Shown: positions 47,553 to 58,844, numbered from the stretch's first letter. The stretch: 64,000 nt of DNA from Sceloporus undulatus (GCF_019175285.1 NC_056527.1:113491434-113555433); one strand, 5' to 3'. Notes: a model not told the origin generated them from the letters alone. Numbers and translations are program-made.

Positions 47553-48984
47553 TCTCTTCCAGAAAAATGAAATATTAGGCATTCATGATTTTTTGTACAA
47601 CAGCTGGTAACAAGTTCCCTTTTCACTCATTTTCTCCATCTGCAAATTTATGATGTACTACATTGGGAGGAGAGATATTTATAGTAGTGAGGGCCACATT
47701 GGTGGCGTCTTGGTGGCTATGTGTGCATGCATGTTTGCATATATTTGTACAAATAAAAGCACACCCATGGAAAGCTTACAGCACAGGCAGGTATGCACAC
47801 TGCTAAAGATCACATAGATGGCATGCCAACTATCCTACTGAAAATCACTGTGATGGGTTTGGGATTAAAGTCCCCAGCCCCATGATCTGGATTGCAAGTG
47901 GATCGCTAGAGATAGCATTGGCAGTGAGAGAACTACTGAGGTTTGCCATCCAGCAACATCTGAGGGCTAGATGATCCCAACCCTGCTTTTAAATTATAGC
48001 ATATTACCTAAGATTAAAATGAGCAAAGAATTAAGAAAAACCCTGTTAGCTTCATTAGACATAAAATCCAACATGAAAAGCATCATGAGACTTTCTTGGA
48101 AGGGCTTTTGGTCTTCTTTTCCCTTGGAACTGTAGCACTTTTGAGATGAGTTGCATACAGTTTGGATTCATAATTTGGGAATTTTGAACCTTGGATTCAA
48201 AAGTGATGGAAGCTTGGACAATTTCTTGTACCATCCTACATATACACATCATAAGCCAACACCATACATACATACATAAAATGCTGAGCAATGATATATA
48301 GTTCACAATGAAAACATACTAATTACAGAAAAAATGTAGAACCAATAGAGGAGTAAAAAACTCTGAAAGGTATATGTAGTAGTTTATACCTAATTTATGC
48401 ATACCTACATCTGACTTATCTTAATTGAAGGTTTCCAAGCAAAGTCTTTGTGCCCAGTCTTAGGAAATGAGAAAGCTTATAGAAGTGTAAACTGTCCTTC
48501 ACAAAATTTCATCCTAAATCACTCATGGCTTTAAAAATAACACCAGCATTTTAAATGGAAATACAATTGCAACTAGTGGGGCTGGTACAAAATTCTATGG
48601 TTTGGTCACTTGTTCCACATGAGCAATAAAAATCAGGAAATATGAAAATATTGTTGCATAGCACATTCATGTTTATATGACTTGCATTCTTTCTGGACCT
48701 GTCTTAATACTAAGACAGGTCTGAGGTCCAGTTTTCTGCTTCTGGGATCCTCTGGGAGCTGTGTAAAATATCAAGATAAAAGGAAACAAGCAGGGGTTGA
48801 TTCCTGTTTTTTTAAAATGGGTCTTTTATGTTGTTAAACAGCATTGAAGGGAGAAGACTACTATCTATTTGAAAGATGAATCACTACTGCAAAGGCTTTG
48901 CTTTTTTATGGCCAGAGAAAGAGGTGTTCATGCAAAAACAACCTTGGAAGACTAGCTCTGCTTTAGTTAAGTACATAAGAAGCC
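47553..48984. other. Intergenic in IGHV array, nothing recognised
   Basis: No V exon, recombination signal or clear repeat between IGHV-1 and the SINE at 48985. Confidence 0.5.
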
Positions 48985-49220
48985 AGCCAGCAGGCCAATA
49001 TGATGACGTTGTTGAAGTGTTAAACTAGAAGTCCAGGAGACCAGGGTTTGAATTCCCACTCAGTCATTGTAACCCACTGGATAACCTTGTGAAAATCATA
49101 TTCTCAGAAGAAAGCAATGGTCAACCTCAGAATGTATCTCCCCAAGCAAACCTAGTGATGATGGGGTTATCATAAGCCTAAATCAATACAAATAACAGTA
49201 GCAGCAGCAGCAACAACAAC

Positions 49221-49266
<46 letters not shown>
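48985..49266 (+). repeat. SINE plus GATA microsatellite
   Basis: Diverged SINE (GAGACCAGGGTTTGAATTCC box B region, AACCCACTGGATAACCTT) ending in CAACAACAACA. It runs directly into a GATA repeat at about 49222-49266. Confidence 0.7.
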
Positions 49267-49267
<1 letters not shown>

Positions 49268-49321
49268 GGATAGGGAAGGAAGATAAACAATCAGTTGATT
49301 TACTTAGGGTTTAGCAAACAT

Positions 49322-49543
49322 CCTAGGCTGCATCTGCACTGCAGAAATAATGCAGTTTGACACTGCTTTAACTATCATTGCTCCATCCTATGGAATTCTG
49401 GGCTTTGTAGCCTGATGTGGCACCAGAGCTCTTTGACACAGAAGGCTACATATCCCACACAACTACAATCACAGAATTCCATAGCATTGAGCTATAGCAG
49501 TTAAAGCAGTGTTAAACAGCAATTAATTCTGCAAGCCCAACAA
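49322..49543. mobile_element. Family M MITE
   Basis: GGCTGCATCTGCACTGCAGA to AACAGCAATTAATTCTGCAA. It lies about 120 bp before the first IGHV-2 octamer. Confidence 0.7.
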
Positions 49544-49657
49544 GGATGACTTAATGTCTCACATCTGCTGATGTTTCCAGCTAATCCAGGGAACAATTTT
49601 AGCTGTCATCCAGTTTTTGTTCATGATTCTGCCTTATGTCAAAAAACCTTAAATGGC

Positions 49658-49706
49658 ATGCAAATGTCTTTGTGGAGATGGCATGCAACCTAAATGACAT
49701 GCAAAT
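49658..49706 (+). promoter_or_regulatory. IGHV-2 promoter with two octamers
   Basis: ATGCAAAT occurs at 49658-49665 and again at 49699-49706, inside a 41-bp local duplication (CATGCAAATGTCTTT in both). The nearer copy is 135 bp before the leader ATG. An AAAT microsatellite follows at about 49714-49742. Confidence 0.75.
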
Positions 49707-49833
49707 GTCTTTTTAATAAATAAATAAATAAATAAATAAATAGGGGAGATAAAGTTAGGCATACAGCTTTCAAGGTTCCTATTATAAATCAGCATCACTT
49801 CGGTCCTGTGAATTCCTGGCACCCATTCAGATC

Positions 49834-50320
49834 ATGGAATTGATTATCTTGATAGGCTTCCTAATGAGCTGTTCTTCATGTAAGGAGGAGGAAAAACACA
49901 CCCACATTTGCATCTTTATGTACTAAATGCCATCACTAACTGTGTATACTAACATTTTTTTCTGTTTTTTAATCTTTTCTTGTATATATTCCCCACCCTC
50001 ACCCACTGAACCAGATATTTCATCACAGATTAGTGTAACAGAATCTGGTGGTGGACTCAAGAGACCAGGAGAGACCATGCAGCTGACATGTACCGTGTCT
50101 GGATTTTCTGTTGGGAGCAGCTACATGGATTGGGCTCGTCTGCCCACTGGAGGGGGACTGGAATGGTCTGGACGTATTACATCTGATGGACACAATTATT
50201 ATAACAGTGCTTTTCAAAATCGGATCACAGTCACAAGAGACACCTCCAAAAATCAAGTGTTCCTACGTCTGAAAAGCCTGACACCTGAAGACACCGCCAT
50301 CTATTATTGTGCGAGAGACA
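49834..50320 (+). CDS. IGHV-2: heavy-chain V segment, open
   Basis: Germline V segment to be joined to D and J by RAG recombination. Leader exon 49834-49879 (MELIILIGFLMSCSS) and V exon 50015-50320, GT-AG, phase 1. FR1 is QISVTESGGGLKRPGETMQ. The Ig-fold Cys pair (LTCTVSG and IYYCAR) and the FR2 Trp are present. FR3 is NRITVTRDTSKNQVFLRLKS. FR2 is unusual, WARLPTGGGLEW where the array has forms such as WIRQ or WVHQ, so the Arg-Gln pair and the Lys are changed. Open throughout, with the best recombination signal of the array. Confidence 0.88.
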
Positions 50321-50359
50321 CACAGTAAGGAAAACCTTTGCTGAGGAAACACAAAAACC
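50321..50359 (+). promoter_or_regulatory. IGHV-2 recombination signal (23-RSS)
   Basis: Heptamer CACAGTA at 50321-50327, 23-bp spacer, consensus nonamer ACAAAAACC at 50351-50359. It is the only one of the six intact-position signals with G at heptamer position 5. Confidence 0.85.
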
Positions 50360-50675
50360 TTCCTTTTCAGATTGCTAGTCCTTAGTCATGCATGTATTTG
50401 CATACTGCATCTGAAAACAGCCGTGCTTCAGCCTGTCCATTTACTCAGCTATCTGTGTATGATGCTATATAAGGGCACATTCTGACATCCAGGGAGGCAG
50501 AGTGCTTTCAGTTTAATCTCTGAAGTGTCCTCATTTTATCGGTTACACCTGACAGTGCATTTAAAACTTTTATTGGATCCAAAAGACAGGAATTAAATTA
50601 TATGCTTGCTGCTACTGTTGACAAAGTGGCCATGGTGATTTGATTCCTGCCAAAAAGCCTCTTTTTACCACACAG

Positions 50676-50945
50676 ATGTTGGATAGAGGAAGGTTCAGAG
50701 CTAGATGCAATCTTTGCTGTCAGACTAATGGGTTTAGGGTACAATTGCTGCTGCTTCTATTTCTTAATTGGGTTTGTAAAGTTGATACAATGAAATGCCA
50801 CATTTTCAGCCCACCTCCCTTTCCACACGAGTCATACCAAAAAAGGAGATGTTACCATCAGCACTATTGTTTCTCAGAACATTGACTGATTCCACAATTT
50901 TACTTTCAAGGAATATCTTTGGGATAAATTATCCAACATTACAAT
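50676..50945 (+). pseudogene. Decayed V2R exon 1 inside the IGHV array
   Basis: Matches V2R exon 1 over its length: a leucine-rich signal segment (VQLLLLLFLNWV), then KVDTMKCH, then HESYQ, then a tail ending in an exon-1-type donor (ACAATGTAAGG, as in V2R-B). The preceding CTGCCAAAAAGCCTCTTTTT also matches the V2R upstream module. It is broken: one extra A in the A-run near 50839-50844 shifts the frame, a TGA follows in the expected frame, and the ATG that aligns with functional copies is lost, although another ATG lies just before it. No exon 2-6 follows. The GDVTISTIVSQN segment differs from the four genes, so it probably descends from another V2R subfamily. Confidence 0.75.
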
Positions 50946-51747
50946 GTAAGGAATTATTTTTCTCCTTTTTGTATCCTGCATATCAGGGTATATCATAAAC
51001 CTCAGGAATTTTTAATAGTAGAGAATGATGAAGGGAAGGGATAGACATTTATTCCCCTGGAAACATTTATTTTGAACAATGTACTTTTCCTACTTATCAA
51101 TGTGACATTCTTCTTCTGTAGTGAGAAATCTCTCTTTTTTTTTGTTCTTGCCACTGTGGCTCTTATCACTTGAGGGACTTACTGCATGGTTATCATGGCC
51201 CAAATCTTGCCCAAATGTTCAAGAAGCATGGAGGTGGGATCGTCTGTCATGCTTCTGAAACATCACTGAAGAACTCTTCTTGTTGTGCTGTTGATCAATT
51301 GTTCATGGAAAAACCATTTTTGTAATAATGTGATCTTCATTTATTGCAAAAATGGCTTGTCTGCGAACGATTGGTTGATGGAAGAACAGCGGAATGCCTC
51401 AATTACATTTCAGAAGTGCAATGGACGATCCCACCTCTGTGCTTCTGGAACATTTCAGCAATCTTTGGGCTGTTATTAAGTCCCTTGTGTGATAGAGTGT
51501 GTGTGTATATTTCTGTTCGAAGGAGGCTTAGCTTTTGTCTCTTCTTACACCATTTTTCAATGTGGAAAGCCAGAGGTACATCAAGAACATACTGGGACAT
51601 CTTGGTCATGAATCCATACTTGGCTGACCATGGATGAGGTGGATGTGATAGAGATGACCTAACTTTCTCTACCTGTTTTAAATCAATAATATCCTGAAGA
51701 AGGAATCTCAAGGACTGTCCCCAGTTTTTAAATCTCCCTCTCTAGGT

Positions 51748-52131
51748 ATAGTGTCTAGATCAAGGGAAGTAATAGTGCTACTCTATTCTGATTTGGTCAG
51801 GTCTCACCTGGAATATTGTGTCCAGTTCTGGACACCACAATTCAAAAAGGATGTGGAGAAACTGGAGCGTGTCCAAAAGAGGGCAACTAAGATTGTGAAG
51901 GGTCTGGAAAACATGCCCTAAGACTGAACATCCTGAGAATAAGAGCTGTTCAACAGTGGAACACACTCCCTCAGATAGTGGTGGAGTCTCTTTCTTTGGA
52001 AATTTTCAAACAGAGGTTGGGTGGCTATCTGCCTTAGGTGTTTTGATTGTGAGTTTCTGCATTGCAGGAGGTTGGACTGGATGACCCTTGGGGTCTCTTT
52101 CAAATCCATGATTCTATAATTCTATGATTTT
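51748..52131 (+). repeat. CR1 LINE 3' end with internal deletion
   Basis: Carries GGAATATTGTGTCCAGTTCT and AACACACTCCCTCAGATAGT and ends in TTCTATAATTCTATGATT. The middle of the ORF2 C-terminus is missing. Between IGHV-2 and IGHV-3. Confidence 0.82.
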
Positions 52132-52305
52132 AAGGTTTTCACGGCAAAATGCAATCATTCTGCACAGTACTAACAAGAGTTAGAGAGAGTGATGCTGTTG
52201 TTGACACAATGAGAGATCTTTTGCCAGTGTCACCCTTCCCTACACACACATGCTATTACTGCCTAGTAGCTGTTTGGCACATTGACGCTACTGCCTCATT
52301 GAAGA

Positions 52306-52509
52306 ACTGATGCTGTTTGGTACCACTTTAAGTGCATTGGCTCCATCCTATGGAACCCTGGAATTTGTAATTTGTTGTGGCACCAGAGCTCTCCGACAGA
52401 GAAGACTAAATATCTCACAAAACCAAAAATCCCAAAAGTCCATCGCATTGAACCATGGAAGTTCAATGTGGAGTCAAACTTAATTATTTCTGCAGCACAG
52501 ACGCAGCCA
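52306..52509. mobile_element. Family M MITE
   Basis: TACCACTTTAAGTGCATTGG to TTATTTCTGCAGCACAGACG. It ends 35 bp before the IGHV-3 octamer. Confidence 0.66.
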
Positions 52510-52543
52510 GGGACTCTGTTATATTGCTGGTGTCTGGGATGTT

Positions 52544-52578
52544 ATGCAAATAGTTCTGGTGCATCTTCCTTTAAAAGG
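52544..52578 (+). promoter_or_regulatory. IGHV-3 promoter
   Basis: ATGCAAAT at 52544-52551 and TTAAAAGG at 52571-52578; the leader ATG is 122 bp after the octamer. Confidence 0.8.
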
Positions 52579-52665
52579 ATGTTACAGGTTGAGGGCAAGG
52601 AGTTTGTGATCCTGAACTCCACTTAGTTCACATTCCATTTTGAGGATTGTTCTCAATAGCTAGTC

Positions 52666-53154
52666 ATGGAACCGAGGTTCTTTATAATCTTATTAATGGC
52701 CTTGCCTGCATGTAAGAAAATAAAACCTGATTGTTCTTTAAGTTAATAGTATTTCTGTGAAATTAACATTCAAGTCTCTTTGAAAATCTTCCTCATAATT
52801 TTTCTTCTCTTTCTCCCTCCCCTATTATTTTTCCCTTTGCACAGACATTTACTCCCAGGTTACTCTTACAGAGTCTGGTGGTGGAGTGAAGAAGCCAGGA
52901 GTAAATCTGCATCTAGTCTGTACTGTCTCTGGATTTTCCCTCACAGACACAAACTATGCAGTGGGCTGGATTCGGCAGCATGCATCAAAGCCCCATGAGT
53001 GGATTGTACATATCTGGGGTAATGGGGATGCTTACTATAACAATGTCCTCAGAAATCGGATCACCATCACAAAAGACACCTCCAAAAGCCAGGTGATCCT
53101 TCAGCTGAGTGACTTGATGCCTGAAGATACCGCTGTATATTACTGTGTGAGACG
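52666..53154 (+). CDS. IGHV-3: heavy-chain V segment, open
   Basis: Leader exon 52666-52711 (MEPRFFIILLMALPA) and V exon 52845-53154. FR1 is [19 protein letters not shown]. The conserved residues are Cys in [11 protein letters not shown], Trp in GWIRQ and Cys in VYYCVR. FR3 is NRITITKDTSKSQVILQLSD. FR2 reads HASKPHEW, so the usual GKGLEW turn is altered. No frameshift or stop. A clan II-like V (GFSLT, FLQLSSL style), as are its neighbours. Confidence 0.88.
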
Positions 53155-53193
53155 CACACTGAGGAAATTCTTCTTAGCAATAATACAAAAACT
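53155..53193 (+). promoter_or_regulatory. IGHV-3 recombination signal (23-RSS)
   Basis: Heptamer CACACTG at 53155-53161, 23-bp spacer, nonamer ACAAAAACT at 53185-53193. Confidence 0.85.
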
Positions 53194-53392
53194 ATCCTTC
53201 CCTTTCTTGGGGGGGGGGGATCAGTCATGCATGGGTTCGTGTGCAACAACTGAAAACAAAGCCATGTTTTCTTGGAGACAAATGTGGACAATTCATAGGG
53301 CACCATAATTTTATTTTGCAACTGCCTCTGTCTTATTAAAAGGGTAGAGAGTCTAGGTGCACTTACTACAGTGAACCTACAAAAAGAACACA

Positions 53393-53598
53393 GGTCCAAA
53401 ACACACTATAGAAACAATCCAGTTTGAGACCCTGGGTCAATGCTAGGGAATTCTGGGAAGTGTAGTTTTGTGAGACATTGAGCCTTCTCTGTCAGAGAGA
53501 TCTGGTGCTAAAGTAAACTACATTTCTTAGGATTTCTCTGAGCCAGGACAGTTAAAGCAGTCCCAAACGGGAATATTTCTACAGTGTGTTTTGGACAA
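53393..53598. mobile_element. Family M-related MITE
   Basis: TCCAAAACACACTATAGAAA to CTACAGTGTGTTTTGGAC: a clean pair of outer inverted repeats of about 15 bp. Only its right end is repeated at 56352. Confidence 0.68.
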
Positions 53599-53635
53599 CG
53601 GTCACTGCTCCATGTAGGGGGTCATCTTTTAGTCT

Positions 53636-53852
53636 CGGCATCTGGATTCAACCATCCATGGCTTGAAAATACAACATGTACACACCCGAAAGAAAATCCA
53701 AATGGCAAACCTTGATTTTGCCATTTTATATATGGGGCAGCAGTTTATACACTATTGCATATCATGGGACTTGAGTATCCACAGATTTTGGTATCCATGA
53801 GGAATCCTGGAGCCAAACCCAGCGGACACCAAGGGCCCACTGTATTTACTTT
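53636..53852 (-). mobile_element. Tigger2-like MITE copy
   Basis: GGATTCAACCATCCATGGCT to AAGGGCCCACTGTA. It is part of a larger duplicated block, so its partner at 56432 arose by segmental duplication, not a second insertion. Confidence 0.6.
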
Positions 53853-54169
53853 AATTTTGTTTTGTTTTGTTTCAGTTCGCTGTGGTAAGTGTGACCAGAC
53901 TCTCTACTCACAATGGTTCTCTTGGCCTGTATAGCCCAGAGAACTAGTGGTTATGTTGACAGGCAAAGGCAATTTAGGTTGTTGACTAAAGGTTTTTACC
54001 AGCCTTTTCACATGAGAACATTTAAAAAGGATTCAACTAGAGATACCAGCATCATAGACATGTCCTCCACTACTAAGTTATGGCCCATCACACCCTACAT
54101 GGCAGGACTAAGTGAACATGTCAGGCAATTGCACTCTCAGTGAAATAACAACATTTTAATCTTAGGCTA

Positions 54170-54345
54170 GAATTCATAATCGTAAAGTAGAAAAAAAATG
54201 CAGTTTGACACCACTGTAAGTGCTGTAGCACCATCCTATGGAATACTGGGATATGTAGTTTTACAAGGTCTTTAGCCTTCTCTCCCAGAGAGGGATGGTG
54301 CCTCACCAAGCTACAAGTCCCAGGGTTTTGTTAGATGGATCCATA
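54170..54345. mobile_element. Family M variant MITE (in duplicated block)
   Basis: GTAGTTTTACAAGGTCTTTA and CAAGCTACAAGTCCCAGGGT. Partner at 57030. Confidence 0.6.
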
Positions 54346-55211
54346 AGCTGATAAGACAAAGGCTGTAAATTGGATAAATTAAAGTTAGGCAGAATCTTTG
54401 TAGTTACTGTTTAAAAAAGAGGAAGGGAGGTATTCATGATGGAAAGGACTGGTTTTCATTTTCACATGAGCTTTCATGGGCACAAACCCACTACAGAAGT
54501 AAGGCACATAGGAAGGGATAGCAAAAAGGTGTCACATGTTGCACAATTTCTCAACCATCCCTAGATGGGAACCAAATTCCAGTTATCCTTCTCTATTGAC
54601 TATGCTCCTTCATGTCAATGAGAGTCACAGACCAGCCCAGTGACATTTAGAAAACAGTGCCTTCGATTTTATTGACAGATCATGAGATAAGCTTCATGGG
54701 ATTTGTGTGGTGACTCCCCATCATAGTGAAAAGAATTGTTTGGATGGAAAAGAAGGGGAGGGGGGCCAACAATAATAAAGTATTCCCTTCCCATTTATAA
54801 GAAATACTCCTTTCACCACTGAGTAGCCCAGAGTACCTAGGCAAAGGTGACATACAACTGAATTTGTAGTACAACAACCTCGGTAAGCCCATATGTTTCT
54901 TGACAAAAATCACATAATTGCTTCAGAGCAATAAACAAATGAAAAGGTTATTTCTACTAATTGCTATAACTGATAAAATAGATTAGAGGACTAGAAAATA
55001 TTTTCTGCTGTGCAAGTTCAGAAAAAAGAATATACTGTTGGTGGCACTCATGTTCTGTATAATGCATGAAAATAAGGTTCTGATAGAAACTACAAGCTGG
55101 AGAGGAAGGAAGCAGAGAGAGACGGAGAGATCTAATTTTAATAACAGAATGTAGTGGTCTAGGAACGTCTGCCTCATGGGAAGAGGTAATTTGAATGGAT
55201 GAGTAATCTAC

Positions 55212-55365
55212 ATGGCTACCCACTTTAAGTGAGTAGCTCCATCCTATGCAATTCTGGAATTTGTAGATTTAAAAGGTCTTTAACCTTCCCTGCCAAACAA
55301 TGCTGGTGCCATGGGACTTAAAGTGGTATCAAACTGCATTATTCCTACCATGTAGATGCACCCTG
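55212..55365. mobile_element. Family M variant MITE upstream of IGHV-4
   Basis: ATTTGTAGATTTAAAAGGTC to GCATTATTCCTACCATGTAG. A copy with the same flanks lies at 61505. Confidence 0.6.
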
Positions 55366-55655
55366 AATTAAGTCTATAGTTGACAGTTGCTGGCACTCAG
55401 AATATTAGAATCCTTCTGCTCATGAAGGCTGCAAAGTGAAATCAGAATGCAGTACTATAATGTACTGAATCATTTGTACATGCGCTTATTTTTAGGTGTT
55501 TGAGTATGGATTGGTGTCCCACAGCATAGAATGGAAAAGCTTGACAGTTGTAGGAAGGGCATTTGAAATTACTGTTCTTGGTTGAACACACCCATTCCTT
55601 GTCATGCTTTAGTAAGAGATTGTGATTGCCTTATATTAGTGAAAACATTGGAGCC

Positions 55656-55689
55656 ATGCAAATGTTTTGGATATGGCCTTCTTTAAAGG
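55656..55689 (+). promoter_or_regulatory. IGHV-4 promoter
   Basis: ATGCAAAT at 55656-55663 and a TTTAAAGG box at 55682-55689; the leader ATG is 127 bp after the octamer. Confidence 0.8.
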
Positions 55690-55782
55690 GAAGTCAAGCA
55701 TGTGAAGCAGGGAATCCATTGTCATCATCACAATCTGCTTCAGTTTCCAACCTTGAGAGTTGTTGCCAATAGTCAGTCTGTC

Positions 55783-56275
55783 ATGGAAATGAAGCTTTTA
55801 ATAAGTTTCATAATTATCTTCCCTACATGTGAGAAAAACCCCCTCTTAAAATGGCTCTTTAATACTTTATTTCATTGTAAATCAGTACAATGACTTTTCT
55901 CTGAAGTTGCCTTGTCTAATGTTTCTTCTTATTTTTATCCCCCCTCCCTCTAATCCATTGCAGATATTTCCTCCCAAGTTACCATCACAGAGTCTGGTGG
56001 CGGCATGAAGAAGCCAGGAGAGACTCTGCATTTGATCTGTACAGTCTCTGGATTTTCTTTAACAGACGCAACCTATGCAGTGGATTGGGTCCATCAGGTC
56101 TCAGGAAAGGGATTGGAGTGGACTGGAGCTATCTGGAATGATGGAACTGCTAGGTATAACAGTGATCTCCAAGGACGGATCACTATTACAAAGGACAACG
56201 CAAAAAAACAGGTGTTCTTGCAATTGAGCAGCTTGAAGCCCGAAGACACTGCTGTATATTATTGTGCAAGACATG
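55783..56275 (+). CDS. IGHV-4: heavy-chain V segment, open
   Basis: Leader exon 55783-55828 (MEMKLLISFIIIFPT) and V exon 55964-56275. FR1 is QVTITESGGGMKKPGETLH. The first Cys is in [13 protein letters not shown]2 is WVHQVSGKGLEW, FR3 is GRITITKDNAKKQVFLQLSS and the second Cys is in VYYCAR. All V-domain anchor residues are present and the frame is open. It is the near-twin of IGHV-6: the homology runs from before the promoter through the recombination signal. Confidence 0.92.
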
Positions 56276-56314
56276 CACACTGAAGTAATCCTGCTCAGAG
56301 GCAGTACAAAAACC
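56276..56314 (+). promoter_or_regulatory. IGHV-4 recombination signal (23-RSS)
   Basis: Heptamer CACACTG at 56276-56282, 23-bp spacer, consensus nonamer ACAAAAACC at 56306-56314. Confidence 0.87.
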
Positions 56315-56431
56315 ACTCTTCTTGAAAAGCAGGCATTCATTATAAACTACTGAGCCAGGACAGTTAAAGCAGTCTCAAACTGGATTATTTCTACAACGTG
56401 TTTTGGACCACAGTCACTGGTCCACTGGTTC

Positions 56432-56642
56432 ACCTAGTCTGAGCATCTGGATTCAACCATTCATGGCTTGAAAACACACCACTGAAAGAAAATCCAAATG
56501 GCAAACCTTGATTTTGCCATTTTGTATACAGGAAAGCATTTTACTATACCAATGTATATAATAGAACTTGATTACCCACAGATTTTGGTATACATGAGGG
56601 ATCCCTGAGCCAAACCTCAGCAGATACCAAGGGCTCACTGTA
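56432..56642 (-). mobile_element. Tigger2-like MITE copy (duplicate of 53636)
   Basis: GGATTCAACCATTCATGGCT to CAAGGGCTCACTGTA, flanked by the same sequence as the copy at 53636. Confidence 0.6.
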
Positions 56643-57029
56643 TTTGGTATAATTTTGTTTTTTCAGTTTGCTGTAGTAAGTGTGACCAGACTCTCTACCA
56701 ACAGCAGTTCTCTTGTCCTATATAGCCCAGAGAACTAGCGGTTATGTTGATAGGCAAAGGCAATTTTGGTTGTTGACTAAAGGTTTTCAAACGAGATCAT
56801 TTAAAATGGATTCAACCAGAGATACCAGCATCACAGGCATGTCCTCCACTACTAAGGTATGGTCCATCGATCACACCCTACGTGACAGTTAACAGGACTA
56901 AGTGAACATGTCAGACAGTTGCACTATGTACTATCTGACCACCAAACCTCTAAGGCATACCTATTTCTATGGTGCTCCCCTCTCAGTGTAATAATAAAAT
57001 TTTAATCTTAGGCTAAAATGCATGATGGT

Positions 57030-57206
57030 AAAGTGCATCTATACTGTAGAAATAACGCAATTTGACATCACTTTAAGTGCTGTAGTACCATCCTATGGAA
57101 TACTGTTTGTAGTTTTACAAGGTCTTTAGCTTTGTCTGCCAGAGATGGATGGTGCCACATCAAGCTACAAGTCCCAGGGTTTTGTAAGATGGAGCCATAA
57201 GCTGAT
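57030..57206. mobile_element. Family M variant MITE (duplicate)
   Basis: Same insertion as at 54170, copied with its flanks. Confidence 0.6.
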
Positions 57207-58439
57207 AAGACAAAGGCTATAAATTGGATAAATTAAAGTTAGGTAGAATCTCTGTAGTTACAGATTAAAAAGGAGGGAGGGAAGTGGTAGAAAGGACTGG
57301 TTTTCATTTTCACATGAACTTTCATGGGCACAACCCCACTACAGAAGTAAGGCACACAGGACAGATATAGCAGAAAGATGTCCTTCCAAATTCCTGTTAT
57401 TCCTCTCTATTGACTATGCTCCTTCATGTCAATGAGAATTACAGTCCAGTCCAGTGACATTTAGAAAGCAATGCCTTCAGTTTCATTGACAGATTGGGAC
57501 TGGCTTCATAGGATTTGTGTGGTGATGCTCCACCATAGTGAAAAGAACTGTTTGGATGGAAAAGAAGGAGGGGGAATAAACCCAATAAATTATTTATAAG
57601 AAATACTCCTTTCACCACTCAAGCAACCCACCTAGTAAAGGTGACATACAATGAATGTGTAGTACAACAACCCCTGTAAGCGCATAGAATTGCCTTCATG
57701 GTAATAAAGAAATGAAAAAATAGTTCTGCTAATTGCTGTAATTGATAAAATAGGTTAGTGGGCTAGAAAATATTTTCTGCTGTGTAGTTCAGAAAAAAGA
57801 ATATACTGTTGGTGGCACTCATCATGTTCTGTATAATGAATCAAAATAGGGTGCTGGTAGAAACTACAGGTTGGAGAGGAAGGAAGGGGAGGGAGACAGA
57901 GAGATCTAATTTTAATAACAGAACTTGGTGGTCTAGGGACGTCTGTCTCGGTGAAGAGGTAAATTAAATGGATGAGTAATCAAACTCTTACACACCACCA
58001 TACTATCTGTAGAGTTTATTGGCTACAGGGTACTTCATGAGGTGCAGCTCTGCAAGACATGAAGGCTAATGCTAAATCAGAGTGAGCTCACCTCAATGGA
58101 AAGGGAAAGGAAATGTGATTCCTATTTAGATAATGCTGCTAGCTACAATGCAGAAACTGGCTTCCATGAAACTGTTTCAGTTTTACAAGTCCTTCCGCTA
58201 GGGAGGTAGAACTCTTTTAGTCAATTCTCATTGAGGCGATAAGCCTACATCATGTTGGCATAGTGTCAGTCTATACTCACATAGTTATATGATGTCTGTG
58301 CTGTGCCATCATGCTGCTGAATATCAAATTGTGCAATTGATTGTGTATTTGTCTATGTTTCTGCTTATTATGATATGGTACAATAATGAATACACACTGT
58401 GTGTTTTTGGGGATGGGTGGGTTGCAATCCCAGTAAGTA

Positions 58440-58600
58440 AAGATCTTATCTATCTATCTATCTACAGTATTTATACCCCGCCCTCCAGCCCTAAAGGCTC
58501 TCAGAGCAGCTTACAATTAATATTTTAATTAGACGGTTCCCTGCCCTCAGGCTTACAATCTAAAAAGACACAACATAAAAGGAGAAGGGAATGGTGATGG
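58440..58600 (-). repeat. L2-like LINE tail, reverse
   Basis: CTATCTATCTA followed by TATTTATACCCCGCCCTCCA is the reverse of the L2 tail. The next 200 bp look like more 3' UTR, but this is not certain. Confidence 0.6.
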
Positions 58601-58844
58601 GGAAGGGGATCAGGTCCAGCAGTTCTTCGCTCCCTCTGAGGCCTGGACCAAGGCAGGTGGACTGGAGGGAGAGCTCTTCTTCTTAATCGAAGACGGTCCC
58701 GATGCCGTTGGGCCTGTCTTGTTACTACCTCCAGGCCAGAAGATAACAGTTGGCAAGGAGGGAGGGCCCTTCTTCTTCAGGCTCGATGGGATCTTAATGG
58801 GAGTGCAAACAGCGTCACTGTTTGAATATTGGAATTGTCCACAT

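Larger units (their letters stand above)
53532..55200 (+). repeat. Segmental duplication block 1, copy a
   Basis: Runs parallel to 56352-57990: shared landmarks are GCCAGGACAGTTAAAGCAGT, TGTGACCAGACTCTCTAC, TAGCCCAGAGAACTAG, AAAGGACTGGTTTTCATTTT and AAAAAGAATATACTGTTGGT, in the same order and spacing. Confidence 0.8.
55200..56340 (+). repeat. Segmental duplication block 2, copy a (with IGHV-4)
   Basis: Parallel to about 61505-62653: shared CAGAATATTAGA, AAGTGAAATCAGAATGCAGT, GCCATGCAAATNTTT, the leader, the V exon, the RSS and AAAAGCAGGCATTCATTAT after it. Confidence 0.82.
56352..57990 (+). repeat. Segmental duplication block 1, copy b
   Basis: Second copy of 53532-55200, starting 38 bp after the IGHV-4 nonamer. 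A few short indels and scattered substitutions separate the copies. No gene in it. Confidence 0.8.

Noticed and set aside
49870-49925. Reverse octamer ATTTGCAT near 49906 in IGHV-2
   Set aside because: It lies downstream of the leader exon, within the leader intron. The forward octamers upstream are the likely promoter sites.
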